This document shows positions 36,000 to 46,021 of a stretch of 64,000 bases of DNA, piece by piece (the stretch's first letter is position 1; each line of letters starts with the position of its first letter). This DNA is from Deltaproteobacteria bacterium (GTDB taxonomy: Bacteria; Myxococcota; Kuafuiibacteriia; Kuafuiibacteriales; Kuafuiibacteriaceae), in contig JADJBV010000001.1 of NCBI GenBank assembly GCA_016703535.1, positions 1,736,001-1,800,000 of the forward strand, written 5' to 3'. Made by a program: the position numbers and the translations under genes. Under the pieces are notes generated by a model. It saw only the letters and a list, made by a program, of their open reading frames with translations, was not told the origin of the DNA and made no database searches.

Positions 36000-36330
36000 G
36001 CAAGCCGAAGGCGCGCAGTGAGCAGCGCGAACGTAGGAGGGTGGGACGGAGCCCTCGCAAGCCGAAGGCGTGCAGTGCGCATCGCGAACTTAGGAGGGTG
36101 GGAGGCTTTGCCGTCCCGGGCCCCTAAGCCCTCGCAAGCCGAAGGCGCGCAGTGAGCATCGCGAACGTAGTAGGGTGGGACGGCTTTGCCGTCCCGGGCC
36201 CCTAAGCCCTCGCAAGCCGAAGGCGCGCAGTGAGCATCGCGAACGTAGTAGGGTGGGACGGCTTTGCCGTCCCGGGCCCCTAAGACCGTAGTAGGGTGGG
36301 ACGGCTTTGCCGTCCCGGGACCCTAAAACT
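36000..36330. repeat. Tandem array of ~78-bp REP-like palindromic units downstream of aceA
   Basis: Four units begin GCAAGCCGAAGGCG at 36000, 36057, 36134 and 36212 (spacings 57, 77 and 78 bases), and a fifth partial unit starts near 36286. The complete unit contains a GC-rich segment and a perfect hairpin, GGGACGGC-TTT-GCCGTCCC (8-bp stem). Units three and four are practically identical over 75 bases, so the array expanded recently. The final unit reaches the aceA stop codon. A related copy in the opposite orientation lies at 53.7 kb. No protein-coding role is likely. The rest of the 35725-36322 gap holds only the 21-bp repeat and unremarkable GC-rich sequence. Confidence 0.9.
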
Positions 36331-37588
36331 GAGCCTTTTCGGTGCTGTCGGTGAGGGCCAGGGTCGAGGAGGACCCGCCCGAAATGACCTGGGCCACCTC
36401 GTCGAAGTAGCCGGTGCCGACCTCCCGTTGGTGTCGGGTCGCGGTGTAACCTTGGGCCTCGGCCGCGAACTCGGCCTCTTGGAGCTTCGAGTAGGCCGCC
36501 ATGCCGTGATCTTTGTAGGCGTGGGCCAACTCGAACATCCCGTGGTTGAGGCTGTGGAAGCCGGCCAAAGTGACGAACTGGAACTTGTATCCCATCGCGC
36601 CCAGCTCCCGCTGGAACTTGGCGATGGTCGCGCCGTCGAGCTTCTTCTTCCAGTTGAAGCTGGGCGAGCAGTTGTAGGCCAACATCTTGCCGGGGAACTT
36701 GGCGTGGACCCCTTCGGCGAAACGTTTGGCCTCGTCGAGATCGGGGTGAGAGGTCTCGCACCAGATCAGATCCGCGTACGGGGCGTAAGCCACCGCCCGA
36801 GCGATGGCCATCTCGAGCCCGCCGGTGATCTGGAAAAAACCTTCCGGGGTCCGGCCGCCGGTGCAGAAGGGCTGGTCCCGCGGGTCCACGTCGGAGGTCA
36901 GGAGTTTGGCCGCGTCGGCGTCGGTGCGGGCCACGACCAACGACGGCACGTCCATCACGTCGGCGGCCAAACGCGCCGCCAAGAGGGTGCGGATGAAGTG
37001 GCTGGTGGGCACCAAAACCTTGCCGCCCAAGTGGCCACATTTTTTCTCGGAGCTCAGCTGGTCCTCGAAGTGAACCGCGGCCGCGCCGGCCTCGATCATC
37101 GCCTTCATCAGCTCATAGGCGTTGAGCGGTCCGCCAAAGCCGGCCTCGGCGTCGGCGACGATCGGCGCGTACCAGTAGCGTTCACTTTTGCCCTCCGAGT
37201 GTTCGATCTCGTCGGCGCGCTGGAGCGCCTGGTTGATCCGCTTGACCAAGGCCGGCACCGAGTTGGCCGGGTAGAGGCTTTGGTCGGGGTACATTTGGCC
37301 CGCGATGTTGGCGTCGGCCGCCACCTGCCAACCGCTCACGTAGATCGCCTTGAGGCCGGCCCGCACCTGCTGCATCGCCTGGTTTCCGGTCAAGGCTCCC
37401 AAGGCGTTCACGAAGGGCTCTTCGTGCAGCAGGTTCCAAAGCCGCTTGGCACCCAAGGTCGCCAACGTGTGTTCGATCTTGATCGACCCCCGGAGCCGTT
37501 TTACGTCGGCCTCAGTGTAGGTGCGGGTGATGCCCGCGAAGCGGTTCTTCAACCAGGTGCTGTCGGTGATCTCGAGGGCGACGGACAT
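36323..37588 (-). CDS. aceA: Isocitrate lyase
   Basis: This 421-residue glyoxylate-shunt enzyme splits isocitrate to succinate and glyoxylate. It has the catalytic KKCGHLGGK motif, the metal-binding IVADAEAGFGG, VHFEDQLSSEKK, VVARTDADAA, and the C-terminal YNCSPSFNWKKKLD. A strong AGGAG ribosome-binding site lies 7 bases before ATG 37588, 17 bases after the aceB stop, so aceB-aceA is an operon. The TAG stop (36323-36325) lies in the edge of the repeat array, whose first hairpin falls about 10 bases after the stop and may protect the mRNA end. Confidence 0.97.
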   Translation of the reverse strand: MSVALEITDSTWLKNRFAGITRTYTEADVKRLRGSIKIEHTLATLGAKRLWNLLHEEPFVNALGALTGNQAMQQVRAGLKAIYVSGWQVAADANIAGQMYPDQSLYPANSVPALVKRINQALQRADEIEHSEGKSERYWYAPIVADAEAGFGGPLNAYELMKAMIEAGAAAVHFEDQLSSEKKCGHLGGKVLVPTSHFIRTLLAARLAADVMDVPSLVVARTDADAAKLLTSDVDPRDQPFCTGGRTPEGFFQITGGLEMAIARAVAYAPYADLIWCETSHPDLDEAKRFAEGVHAKFPGKMLAYNCSPSFNWKKKLDGATIAKFQRELGAMGYKFQFVTLAGFHSLNHGMFELAHAYKDHGMAAYSKLQEAEFAAEAQGYTATRHQREVGTGYFDEVAQVISGGSSSTLALTDSTEKAQF

Positions 37589-37605
37589 GACGTACTCCTA
37601 AGTTT

Positions 37606-39168
<1,563 letters not shown>

Positions 39169-39324
39169 GCCGTCATCATGAACAACCTGTACCGACCGAA
39201 TCAATTATCTAGGAAATCCAAGTGGTTCATCAGATTCACAGGTGTAGGTGCTTACCTGTAAATCCGTTGGCCCTGTAAAGGCATTGACAGGCCCCCCCAA
39301 GGCCGGCCCATCCTTGCCCCCAGC
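39169..39324. promoter_or_regulatory. aceBA / regulator divergent control region with repeated CCTGT half-sites
   Basis: The 156-base region contains five CCTGT-type half-sites: plus strand at 39186, 39255 (CCTGTAAA) and 39272 (CCTGTAAA, 17 bases later), minus strand at 39238-39242 and 39287-39291. The two identical CCTGTAAA elements are the strongest signal. An A/T-rich stretch (TCAATTATCTAGGAAAT) is positioned as an aceB promoter -10 area. Binding by the adjacent regulator is inferred from family behaviour. Confidence 0.5.
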
Positions 39325-40776
39325 ATGGCCGATTCTCCTAGACTTGGCGCCAAGATAAGAGCCCTCCGCCGTCGGGAGAGCTTAAGCCAGGTCTTGCTCG
39401 CCGAACGGCTGGGGATCTCGGCCTCCTACCTCAACCTGATCGAACACAACCGACGGCCCCTGTCGGCCCAGCTCCTGATCCGGTTGGCCCAGCTCTTCCA
39501 ACTCGATCTGCAAGCCTTCGCCGAAGACGACCAGAGCCAGCTGGTGAGTGATCTCTACGAGGCTTTTGGTGATCCGCTCTTCGAGGGCCACGACCTGACC
39601 TCGACGGAGCTCAAGGAGTTGGTCGGACAAAGCCCCCAGTTGGCCCGGGCGGTCATCACCCTCTACCAGGCCTACCGCACCACCCGAGACTCGGCCGAAA
39701 GTTTGGCCGGGAACCTGGGCTCCAGCCCCAACACCACCGACGTCGATCGCAGCAACCTCCCGTCCGAGGAGGTCAGCGATCTGATCCAGCGCCACCAAAA
39801 CTACTTCCCCGAGATCGAGTCGGCGGCCGAGATGTCATGGCGGATCGCTCGGCTCGACGCCCAAGACCTGTTTCGAGGGCTCACGGCGTATCTCGACTCG
39901 GTTCACGGGGTGCGGGTGCGGATCGAAAAGGATGCCCAGATGGGCGGCGCGGTCCGGCGTTATTTGCCGAAGGAACACGTCCTCGAACTTTCGGAGATCT
40001 TGGCGCCACGCACCCGCAACTTTCAGCTGGCGCACCAGATCGGCCTGATCGACCACGCCGATCTTTTTGGGCGCATCGCCAAAGATCGAGGCCTGACCTC
40101 CGACGACGCCCGGGCCTTGTGTAAGGTGGCCCTGGCCAACTACTTCGCCGGCGCGGTGTTGATGCCGTATTCGCCGTTTTGGGAGGCGGCCAAAGAGACC
40201 CGCTACGACGTCGAGCTCCTCGGGCACCGCTTTCGAGTGAGCTGGGAACAAGCCTGTCACCGCTTGACGACCCTGCAGCGGCCCGGCGCCGAAGGGATCC
40301 CGTTCCACCTGGTGCGGCTCGACATCGCGGGCAACATCAGCAAGCGCTTTTCGGCGTCCGGCTTTCGCTTCGCTCGCTTTTCAGGCGCTTGTCCGCGCTG
40401 GAACGAACACGCGGCCTTCTTGACCCCCGGAATGGTCCGGACCCAGCTGGCCCAGATGCCCGACGGCACCACCTACTTCTGCGTGGCCCGGACCGTCCGG
40501 GACGACAGCGGCGGTTATCACGCGCCCCACGCTCTGCACTCGGTGGGCCTCGGCTGTGAGGTCCGCTTCGCCAAAGGTCTGGTTTATGCCCAAGGCATCG
40601 ACCTGGGGAGCCCCAGCGGTTCGGTGCCGATCGGGGTGGCCTGCCGGGTCTGTGAGCGGAAGGACTGCGAACAACGGGCCTTTCCCCCGCTCCTCCAACC
40701 CCTCCGGGTCGACGAAAACCTGCGGGGACGTTCCTTTTACGTGGCCCTCGAGCCCAAAGCGGGTCCCCTCGACTGA
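39325..40776 (+). CDS. XRE-family short-chain fatty acyl regulator (RamB/ScfR-like)
   Basis: The 483-residue protein has an N-terminal XRE helix-turn-helix (SLSQVLLAERLGISASYLNLIEHN). A central ImmA/IrrE-like domain follows, whose usual HExxH is here AHQIGLIDH, so it is no longer a protease. The C-terminal DUF2083-like domain has a cysteine group (CRVCERKDCEQRAFPPL). The architecture matches RamB/ScfR-type regulators that control glyoxylate-shunt and acetate genes in response to acyl-CoA. Its position divergent from aceBA supports that role. No operator consensus is known for this organism. Confidence 0.88.
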   Translation: MADSPRLGAKIRALRRRESLSQVLLAERLGISASYLNLIEHNRRPLSAQLLIRLAQLFQLDLQAFAEDDQSQLVSDLYEAFGDPLFEGHDLTSTELKELVGQSPQLARAVITLYQAYRTTRDSAESLAGNLGSSPNTTDVDRSNLPSEEVSDLIQRHQNYFPEIESAAEMSWRIARLDAQDLFRGLTAYLDSVHGVRVRIEKDAQMGGAVRRYLPKEHVLELSEILAPRTRNFQLAHQIGLIDHADLFGRIAKDRGLTSDDARALCKVALANYFAGAVLMPYSPFWEAAKETRYDVELLGHRFRVSWEQACHRLTTLQRPGAEGIPFHLVRLDIAGNISKRFSASGFRFARFSGACPRWNEHAAFLTPGMVRTQLAQMPDGTTYFCVARTVRDDSGGYHAPHALHSVGLGCEVRFAKGLVYAQGIDLGSPSGSVPIGVACRVCERKDCEQRAFPPLLQPLRVDENLRGRSFYVALEPKAGPLD

Positions 40777-40805
40777 AAGCCCGATTGTTGCTTTTATCGG
40801 GGTCG

Positions 40806-42212
40806 GTGGAGGAACAACGTCGCAGCCCGCGCTTTCCTTGCGCCGTGCCGGTTGATCTCTACAGCGGCAACAAGCCGCGTCGAGTCAGCTCGGTGAACGT
40901 CAGCCGCCACGGCATCTTTTTGGCCACCGACGAGGTGATCAAGGAGCGCTTTTTGGTGCAGCTGTTGATTCATCTCCCCGACGGCGCCCTCAACGCCAAC
41001 GCGGTCGTATCTCGCACGGTGCAAACCGCCGAGCTCAACGGCATCGGGGTCCAGTTCTTCGCCCAATCGGCCAGCAGCAAAAAACGTTGGGACGAGTTCG
41101 TCTTCGGCTTGACGGGCCAAATGGTCACGCCTGGGCACGACAAGGCCAGCTGGAGCATCGGCGCGCCGGATCGAGCCACCTATTTGGTGAAGCTCAAAGA
41201 CCGGCGGCGTCTCCGGGAGTTTCAAGAGAAGAACGTCAACAAGGGTGGGCTCTACCTGGCGACGCCGGTGATCAAAGAGGCAGGGGCCGAGGTCGCGCTG
41301 ATCATCATCCACCCCGAGACCGAACAGGAGTACCTCTTGACCGGGCGCGTGGAGCGGGTGTGCCTGGAGGCGCCGAAGGGCATGGAGATCAGCATCCCGC
41401 CCCTGGATGTGAACTCCAAGCAGCGCTTCCTCTCCTTCATCGACACCGGCCAGAGCCCCGAGGCGATCGCCGCGTTGCCGCCGAGTTCACCCCCGAGGGC
41501 GCCGACGCCGCTGCACCGGGCGCCGTCCTTCGGCGGCGACCTGCCTTACGCCTTTCCACCCGAGGTCACGACCTCGGAGGACCTCTCCATCGACATCACG
41601 GTTGATCTCTCGGCGCTGGAGGACAGCGCGCAGTTTGGTTGGGAGGACGTCGGCGTTGAAGACCTGGTGATCGACTTCGACGTGACCGACCCCGAAGACG
41701 AAGCCACCCGAGAGATCCCGACCGACGATCTCAACACGCCCGCGGAGTTCAACGCCTCTACGGATCTGCAGCTGCCCAGCCCAGGTCGAGAACGGTGCCG
41801 GGTGCACCTCCGTTGCCAAGCCTGCCGTCACAGCTTCGGCGACGGCGATCTCGGTCCCCTCGACGGGCAACTGGGGCTCCTGGCCTCCCGCCGGCCCTAC
41901 TGGTGCACCAAAGAAGATCGGCTGGTGGGGGTCATTCGCCTCAACTCGCCCGGGGAACGGCGCCAGGCCCTCTCTCGGCTCGATGAGACCTCGCTGGACG
42001 GACCCGTGAAGTTGCGGGCGCTCTTTCAGGTGGCCGACTTTTCGCGAACCGCCCGCTGTGAACATTGTGGAGGCCCCACTCGGGCCAACCGGATCGTCAA
42101 AGAGATCGGCGAACGTCTGAAAGATCTGGAAGAGGCCCGGCAGGTGTCTTTGGTCGACGCCAACTGCCCCGAGTGCAACGAGCCGGCCCTGCTCCTCGAA
42201 CGCCTCTCATAG
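40806..42212 (+). CDS. Tandem PilZ-like protein with cysteine-rich C-terminus
   Basis: The 468-residue product begins VEEQRRSPRFPCAVPVDLYS, the usual c-di-GMP-binding RxxxR of a PilZ domain, followed by VNVSRHGIFLAT. A second PilZ-like module (RRRLREFQEKNVNKGGLYLA) covers roughly residues 115-205. A low-complexity acidic region follows, then a C-terminal portion with CQAC, CTKED, CEHCGG and CPEC cysteine pairs suggestive of zinc ribbons. The second module lacks the full RxxxR and (D/N)xSxxG pattern and may not bind ligand. GTG 40806 was chosen as start; TTG codons at 40785 and 40788 are alternatives. Confidence 0.82.
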   Translation: MEEQRRSPRFPCAVPVDLYSGNKPRRVSSVNVSRHGIFLATDEVIKERFLVQLLIHLPDGALNANAVVSRTVQTAELNGIGVQFFAQSASSKKRWDEFVFGLTGQMVTPGHDKASWSIGAPDRATYLVKLKDRRRLREFQEKNVNKGGLYLATPVIKEAGAEVALIIIHPETEQEYLLTGRVERVCLEAPKGMEISIPPLDVNSKQRFLSFIDTGQSPEAIAALPPSSPPRAPTPLHRAPSFGGDLPYAFPPEVTTSEDLSIDITVDLSALEDSAQFGWEDVGVEDLVIDFDVTDPEDEATREIPTDDLNTPAEFNASTDLQLPSPGRERCRVHLRCQACRHSFGDGDLGPLDGQLGLLASRRPYWCTKEDRLVGVIRLNSPGERRQALSRLDETSLDGPVKLRALFQVADFSRTARCEHCGGPTRANRIVKEIGERLKDLEEARQVSLVDANCPECNEPALLLERLS

Positions 42213-42220
42213 ATTTGGCC

Positions 42221-43369
42221 CTACTGGGGTGGGGTCCGGCGGCGGCGGAAGGCGCTGAGGCCCAGGAGGAGGAGTGTGGTGGGCAGGGCGGCGCCGCCAA
42301 GGCTGGTGCAGCCTTCGGCGTCGTCGGTGGGGCTGGGCGAGGGAGAGGCGGCGTCGGGGCGGATGCCGGCGTCGGGCGAGGCGCCGGTGTCGCCGAGGAG
42401 CCCTTGATCGGCCGGGCCCGTGCCGGTGTCGTCGGAGGGTACCACGCCGGTGTCGACGCTGATCCCGGCGTCGAAGGGCGGCGCCGCGCCTTGGCAGGGC
42501 AAGGTCAGGAGCTCTGCTTGGTCCACTTGATCGAGGCGGTTGGCGGTTTGATCGGCGTCGAGTTCGGCGCCGCCGATGTAGGGCGCGTAGCTCGGATCGG
42601 CTTGCAGCACACAACCCAAAAAGGCGATCGCGTAACGCCGGAAGATCGGGGTGGTGCTGCGATCGCCGCGACCACAGGCCAAGGGGCAGAGGGAGTCGCT
42701 CGGATCTTCGGGATCGCAGTGGCCCGAGCCCACCACCCGAATGCGCAGGTGGGGCGCGCCGGTTTGGGGGTACACGGCGGTGCCCCAGTCGTCGTTGCAA
42801 GCGCCCCGGTTGGTCGCCATCAAGTGGGCGCTGGGGACGTCGACCATGGTGGCGTCGTTGGCCGCCGCTCCGAGATCGTCCTTCGGGTCGAAGAGCACGA
42901 TCGCCTGCACGGTGTTGGGGCGGGCGGACAAGAAGGTGCCGAGGCCGCCGTAGGAGTGGCCGATCATCCCTTGTTTGGTGCCGTCGATCTTGCCGGCCAA
43001 GGCCCCGCTGCCCGCCGATTCGGTGACCGCCCACGCCAACAAGGCCTGGAGCTGGCGGGCGTTGGCCTCGTGGTCACATCCCGAGAGCCCGCAGGGCATG
43101 TCGGGCAACAGGACCACGAAGCCGCGGCTGGCCAAGGTCTGGGCCAGGACGGCGTGGTAGCGGCCGGTGCGGAGGTTGCCGTGCATCAAGGTGACGACCG
43201 GGAAGGGGCCGGGGCCGTCGGGGTGGTGGACCTGGACCGGGATCTCGACGTTGTCGGCCAGGACGGTGCCCGGTTCGTAGATCAGGGTGTTGAGGGGCCC
43301 TGGATCTTCGGGCGCGGCCGCGGCCAGGCCCGGCGCCAACACGAGGAACAACGTCAGGGCGATGCGCAT
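42221..43369 (-). CDS. Secreted alpha/beta hydrolase with MYXO-CTERM-like sorting signal
   Basis: A signal peptide (MRIALTLFLVLAPGLAAAAP) leads a hydrolase domain with the nucleophile elbow MIGHSYGGLGTF and ATNRGACNDDWG. About 70 residues of Asp/Gly/Thr/Pro-rich linker follow. The C-terminus reads EGCTSLGG, a hydrophobic stretch (LPTTLLLLGLSAF) and RRRR, the Cys-hydrophobic-basic layout of the MYXO-CTERM surface-sorting signal of Myxococcota. The domain resembles dienelactone-hydrolase or chlorophyllase-like secreted esterases. The upstream stop of ndh is 11 bases before the start, so the two may be co-transcribed. Confidence 0.85.
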   Translation of the reverse strand: MRIALTLFLVLAPGLAAAAPEDPGPLNTLIYEPGTVLADNVEIPVQVHHPDGPGPFPVVTLMHGNLRTGRYHAVLAQTLASRGFVVLLPDMPCGLSGCDHEANARQLQALLAWAVTESAGSGALAGKIDGTKQGMIGHSYGGLGTFLSARPNTVQAIVLFDPKDDLGAAANDATMVDVPSAHLMATNRGACNDDWGTAVYPQTGAPHLRIRVVGSGHCDPEDPSDSLCPLACGRGDRSTTPIFRRYAIAFLGCVLQADPSYAPYIGGAELDADQTANRLDQVDQAELLTLPCQGAAPPFDAGISVDTGVVPSDDTGTGPADQGLLGDTGASPDAGIRPDAASPSPSPTDDAEGCTSLGGAALPTTLLLLGLSAFRRRRTPPQ

Positions 43370-43380
43370 AGTATATAGCG

Positions 43381-44634
43381 CTACTCTATATCTTGCCGGG
43401 TGATCAAGCGGGCCCCCCGCCGGTAGACTACGTAGGAGAAGATCCACTGGAGCAAGACGAACACCCGGTTCTTGAACCCCACCAGGTACCAGATGTGGAT
43501 GAAGAGCCAGGTGATCCAGGCGAAAAAGCCGCTGAGCTTGAGCCGGCCCACCTCGGCCACCGCCTGGGAGCGGCCGATGGTCGCCATCGAACCTTTGTCG
43601 AAGTAGCGGAACGGTCCGGGGGCTGGGGCCTGGTCGAGTTGGGCCCGGATCCGGGAGGCCACGTAACGGCCCATCTGCATCGCCACCGGGCTGACGCCGG
43701 GGAGCTGCTTTCCATCTTGGACGAAGTGGGCCAGGTCGCCGATCACGAAGACCTCAGGGTGGCCGGGGACGCTGCAGTCCGGTTCGACGATCACCCGCCC
43801 ACCCTTGTCGACCGGCGCGCCCAAGGCCCGCCCCAAAGGGTGAGCGCCGACGCCGGCCGCCCACAACACGGTCTCGGCCTGCAGCAGGTGTCCACCGGAC
43901 AAGCGGATCACGCCGGGGTCGATCGACTCGACCTTGGCGTCGGTGCGGACCTCGACCCCCAGCTTGACCAGGGCCCTTGTCGCCTTGGCCGAGAGGCTTT
44001 CGTCGAAGCTGGGCAAGATCCGAGGGCCACCTTCGATCAAGGTCACCCGGGTCTGCCGGGCGTCGATGTGCCGAAAGTCCTTGGCCAAGACCCGGCGGGC
44101 CAACTCGGACAAGGCGCCTGCCAGCTCGACCCCGGTGGGGCCACCGCCGATCACCACGAAGGAGAGAAGCGCTGCTTGTTGGGCCGGATCCCGGAGCCGT
44201 TCGGCCCGCTCGAAGGCCATCAAGATGCGCCGCCGGATCTCGATGGCGTCCTCCACCGACTTGAGCCCAGGGGCCCGGGGCGCCCAGTCGTCGTGCCCAA
44301 AGTAATGGGTGCGGGCACCGGCGGCCACCACCAAGTAGTCGTAGCCAAACTGGGCCCCGTCCTTGAGGGCGACGAGTTTTTTCGTCAGATCGAAGTGCAC
44401 CACTTCGCCGAGCAGGACCTCGGTGCGAGGAGCGCCGGACAAGATGGAGCGGATGGGCAAGGCGATCTCGGCCGGTGAAAGGCCGGCCATCGCCACTTGG
44501 TAGAGCAGAGGCTGAAACAGGTGGTGGTTGGAGCGATCGATCAACGAAACTTCGATCGGCGCTTTCGCCAGGCTCTTGGCCACCGCCAAACCACCAAAAC
44601 CGCCGCCGACGATCACCACCTTCGGCCCAGTCAT
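43381..44634 (-). CDS. ndh: Type II NADH dehydrogenase (NDH-2)
   Basis: This 417-residue single-subunit NADH:quinone oxidoreductase has the FAD site VVIVGGGFGGLAVAKSL, LIDRSNHHLFQPLLYQVA, the NADH site FVVIGGGPTGVELAGAL, an Asp in VFVIGDLAHF and a C-terminal amphipathic/hydrophobic anchor (FFAWITWLFIHIWYLVGF). It feeds electrons from NADH to quinone without proton pumping. It precedes the MYXO-CTERM hydrolase on the same strand and is divergent from the MFS transporter by 46 bases. Confidence 0.95.
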   Translation of the reverse strand: MTGPKVVIVGGGFGGLAVAKSLAKAPIEVSLIDRSNHHLFQPLLYQVAMAGLSPAEIALPIRSILSGAPRTEVLLGEVVHFDLTKKLVALKDGAQFGYDYLVVAAGARTHYFGHDDWAPRAPGLKSVEDAIEIRRRILMAFERAERLRDPAQQAALLSFVVIGGGPTGVELAGALSELARRVLAKDFRHIDARQTRVTLIEGGPRILPSFDESLSAKATRALVKLGVEVRTDAKVESIDPGVIRLSGGHLLQAETVLWAAGVGAHPLGRALGAPVDKGGRVIVEPDCSVPGHPEVFVIGDLAHFVQDGKQLPGVSPVAMQMGRYVASRIRAQLDQAPAPGPFRYFDKGSMATIGRSQAVAEVGRLKLSGFFAWITWLFIHIWYLVGFKNRVFVLLQWIFSYVVYRRGARLITRQDIE

Positions 44635-44680
44635 GTTCCCTGCTTGCCCCGAAAGTGAGCCCGAGGCTACATCCCCGAGG

Positions 44681-46021
44681 ATGTCCGCGCCCTCCGAGCT
44701 GTCGCCAGAAGCCCGGCGAGGGGTGTTGGTGGTTTGGCTGGTGATCTTCGTGGACCTCTTGGGCTTCGGAATCGTCCTGCCCAGCCTTGCCTATTACGTG
44801 CATCTCTACGCAGTCCCCGCCGAGATCGAAGGGTTGGGCCGGCGGCTCGGCATGCCCGACACCCGGGCCGTTTTTGTGGGCCTGCTCCAGACCGCCTACA
44901 GCTTGATGCAGTTCGTGTTTGCGCCCTTTTGGGGGTCGATCTCCGACCGGGTTGGGCGCCGGCCGATCTTGCTGCTCAGCATGGCCGGCTTCTCCTTGGC
45001 CTGGGTGGTCTTCGGCAACGCGCCCACCCTGGGGTGGTTGCTTTTGGCTCGAGCCTTGGCCGGGGCGATGGGGGCCAACATCTCCACCGCCCAAGCCTAC
45101 GTCGCCGATGTTTATCCGCCGGAGCGAAGGGCTCGGGGCATGGGCCTGATCGGGATGGCCTTCGGCTTTGGCTTCGTTTTTGGGCCCGCGATCGGGGCGT
45201 TGTTGGTCAGCGACACCTTCTTGGGCCAGTTCAGCGCCCCGGGTTCGCCGCGGATCGAGCAGCTGCGTTTGTGGGTGCCGAGTATGTTCGCGGCGGCGCT
45301 GTCGCTGTTGGCCTTCTTGTTGGGGCTCTGGAAGTTGCCCGAGTCATTGCCGCCCGAGCGGCGCCGTCGGGCGGCCCCACGGGGGAGGGTGGCGGAGCTC
45401 AAAGGGGCCCTTTCTCGGCCCTACGTGGGGCCGATGTTGGGCGTTTATTTTGTGGTCATCCTGGGCTTTTCGGGGCTCGAGACGATGTTCTCCGAGTTCA
45501 ACCTGCAGCACCTGCACCTGCCGGCGAGCATCAACGGGCTGGTCTTCACCGCGATCGGCGTGTCGATGGCGGTGGTGCAAGGCGGGTTGGTCGGCCCTTG
45601 GTCGGAGCGCTTGGGGGCGCCCCGGCTGCTCCAGATCGGGCTGTTCGCCTTGGCGGTGGCCATGGCGATCTTCGGGCTGCAGGTCGAGCTGAACCCCGGA
45701 ATTTCGCCGACGGTTTGGGTGGGCCTGGTGTCGATCTTGGTGGGGGCTTCTTTTTCCTTCTGCAACCCCACCTTGCTCGGGATCCTCTCGGGGCTTTCGT
45801 CGAAAGACGCCCAAGGGGAGGCCATGGGCATCACGGTCAGCGCCGCCACGTTGGGGCGGATCGCTGGGCCGTTGATCGGCGGCTTGGTCTACGCCCGAGT
45901 CGGGCCAGAGTGGCCGTTTGTGTTGGGCGCGGCCCTGGTGGCTTTGGCGGGCCTGCTGTTGTGGGCCAATCGCCCGGGGCTGGTCCGAGCCCTCAGTTCG
46001 CTGGTCGCGCCGTCACCTTGA
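44681..46021 (+). CDS. MFS transporter, TetA-like drug exporter family
   Basis: This 446-residue, 12-helix major-facilitator protein has the TetA-type motif SLMQFVFAPFWGSISDRVGR (motif A) and motif C-like GFVFGPAIGALL, a signature of proton-driven exporters. The N-terminus opens VLVVWLVIFVDLLGFGIVLP. It may export a drug, sugar or metabolite; the neighbours do not settle it. The final 29 bases overlap the lipoprotein gene on the other strand. Start ATG 44681 is the only one near the first helix. Confidence 0.9.
   Translation: MSAPSELSPEARRGVLVVWLVIFVDLLGFGIVLPSLAYYVHLYAVPAEIEGLGRRLGMPDTRAVFVGLLQTAYSLMQFVFAPFWGSISDRVGRRPILLLSMAGFSLAWVVFGNAPTLGWLLLARALAGAMGANISTAQAYVADVYPPERRARGMGLIGMAFGFGFVFGPAIGALLVSDTFLGQFSAPGSPRIEQLRLWVPSMFAAALSLLAFLLGLWKLPESLPPERRRRAAPRGRVAELKGALSRPYVGPMLGVYFVVILGFSGLETMFSEFNLQHLHLPASINGLVFTAIGVSMAVVQGGLVGPWSERLGAPRLLQIGLFALAVAMAIFGLQVELNPGISPTVWVGLVSILVGASFSFCNPTLLGILSGLSSKDAQGEAMGITVSAATLGRIAGPLIGGLVYARVGPEWPFVLGAALVALAGLLLWANRPGLVRALSSLVAPSP

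Noticed and set aside
35725..36322. Small open frames in the repeat region (for example 35737-36060, minus)
   Set aside because: They consist of repeat translations (RSRCSLRAFGL-type strings) without a ribosome-binding site or non-repeat coding sequence.
36301..36325. Intrinsic terminator of aceA formed by the repeat hairpin
   Set aside because: The hairpin follows the aceA stop but no T-tract follows on the minus strand, so a canonical Rho-independent terminator is not shown; it may only stabilise the mRNA.
36000..36330. A CRISPR array
   Set aside because: The units are about 78 bp with no constant 20-40 bp repeat separated by unique spacers; the full unit, not just a short repeat, is conserved, and no cas gene is near.
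43371..43391. A/T-rich imperfect palindrome (TATATAGCGCTACTCTATA) as an operator
   Set aside because: It covers only the 11-base gap and the end of ndh; a coincidence with stop-codon sequence is likely, and no regulator can be linked.
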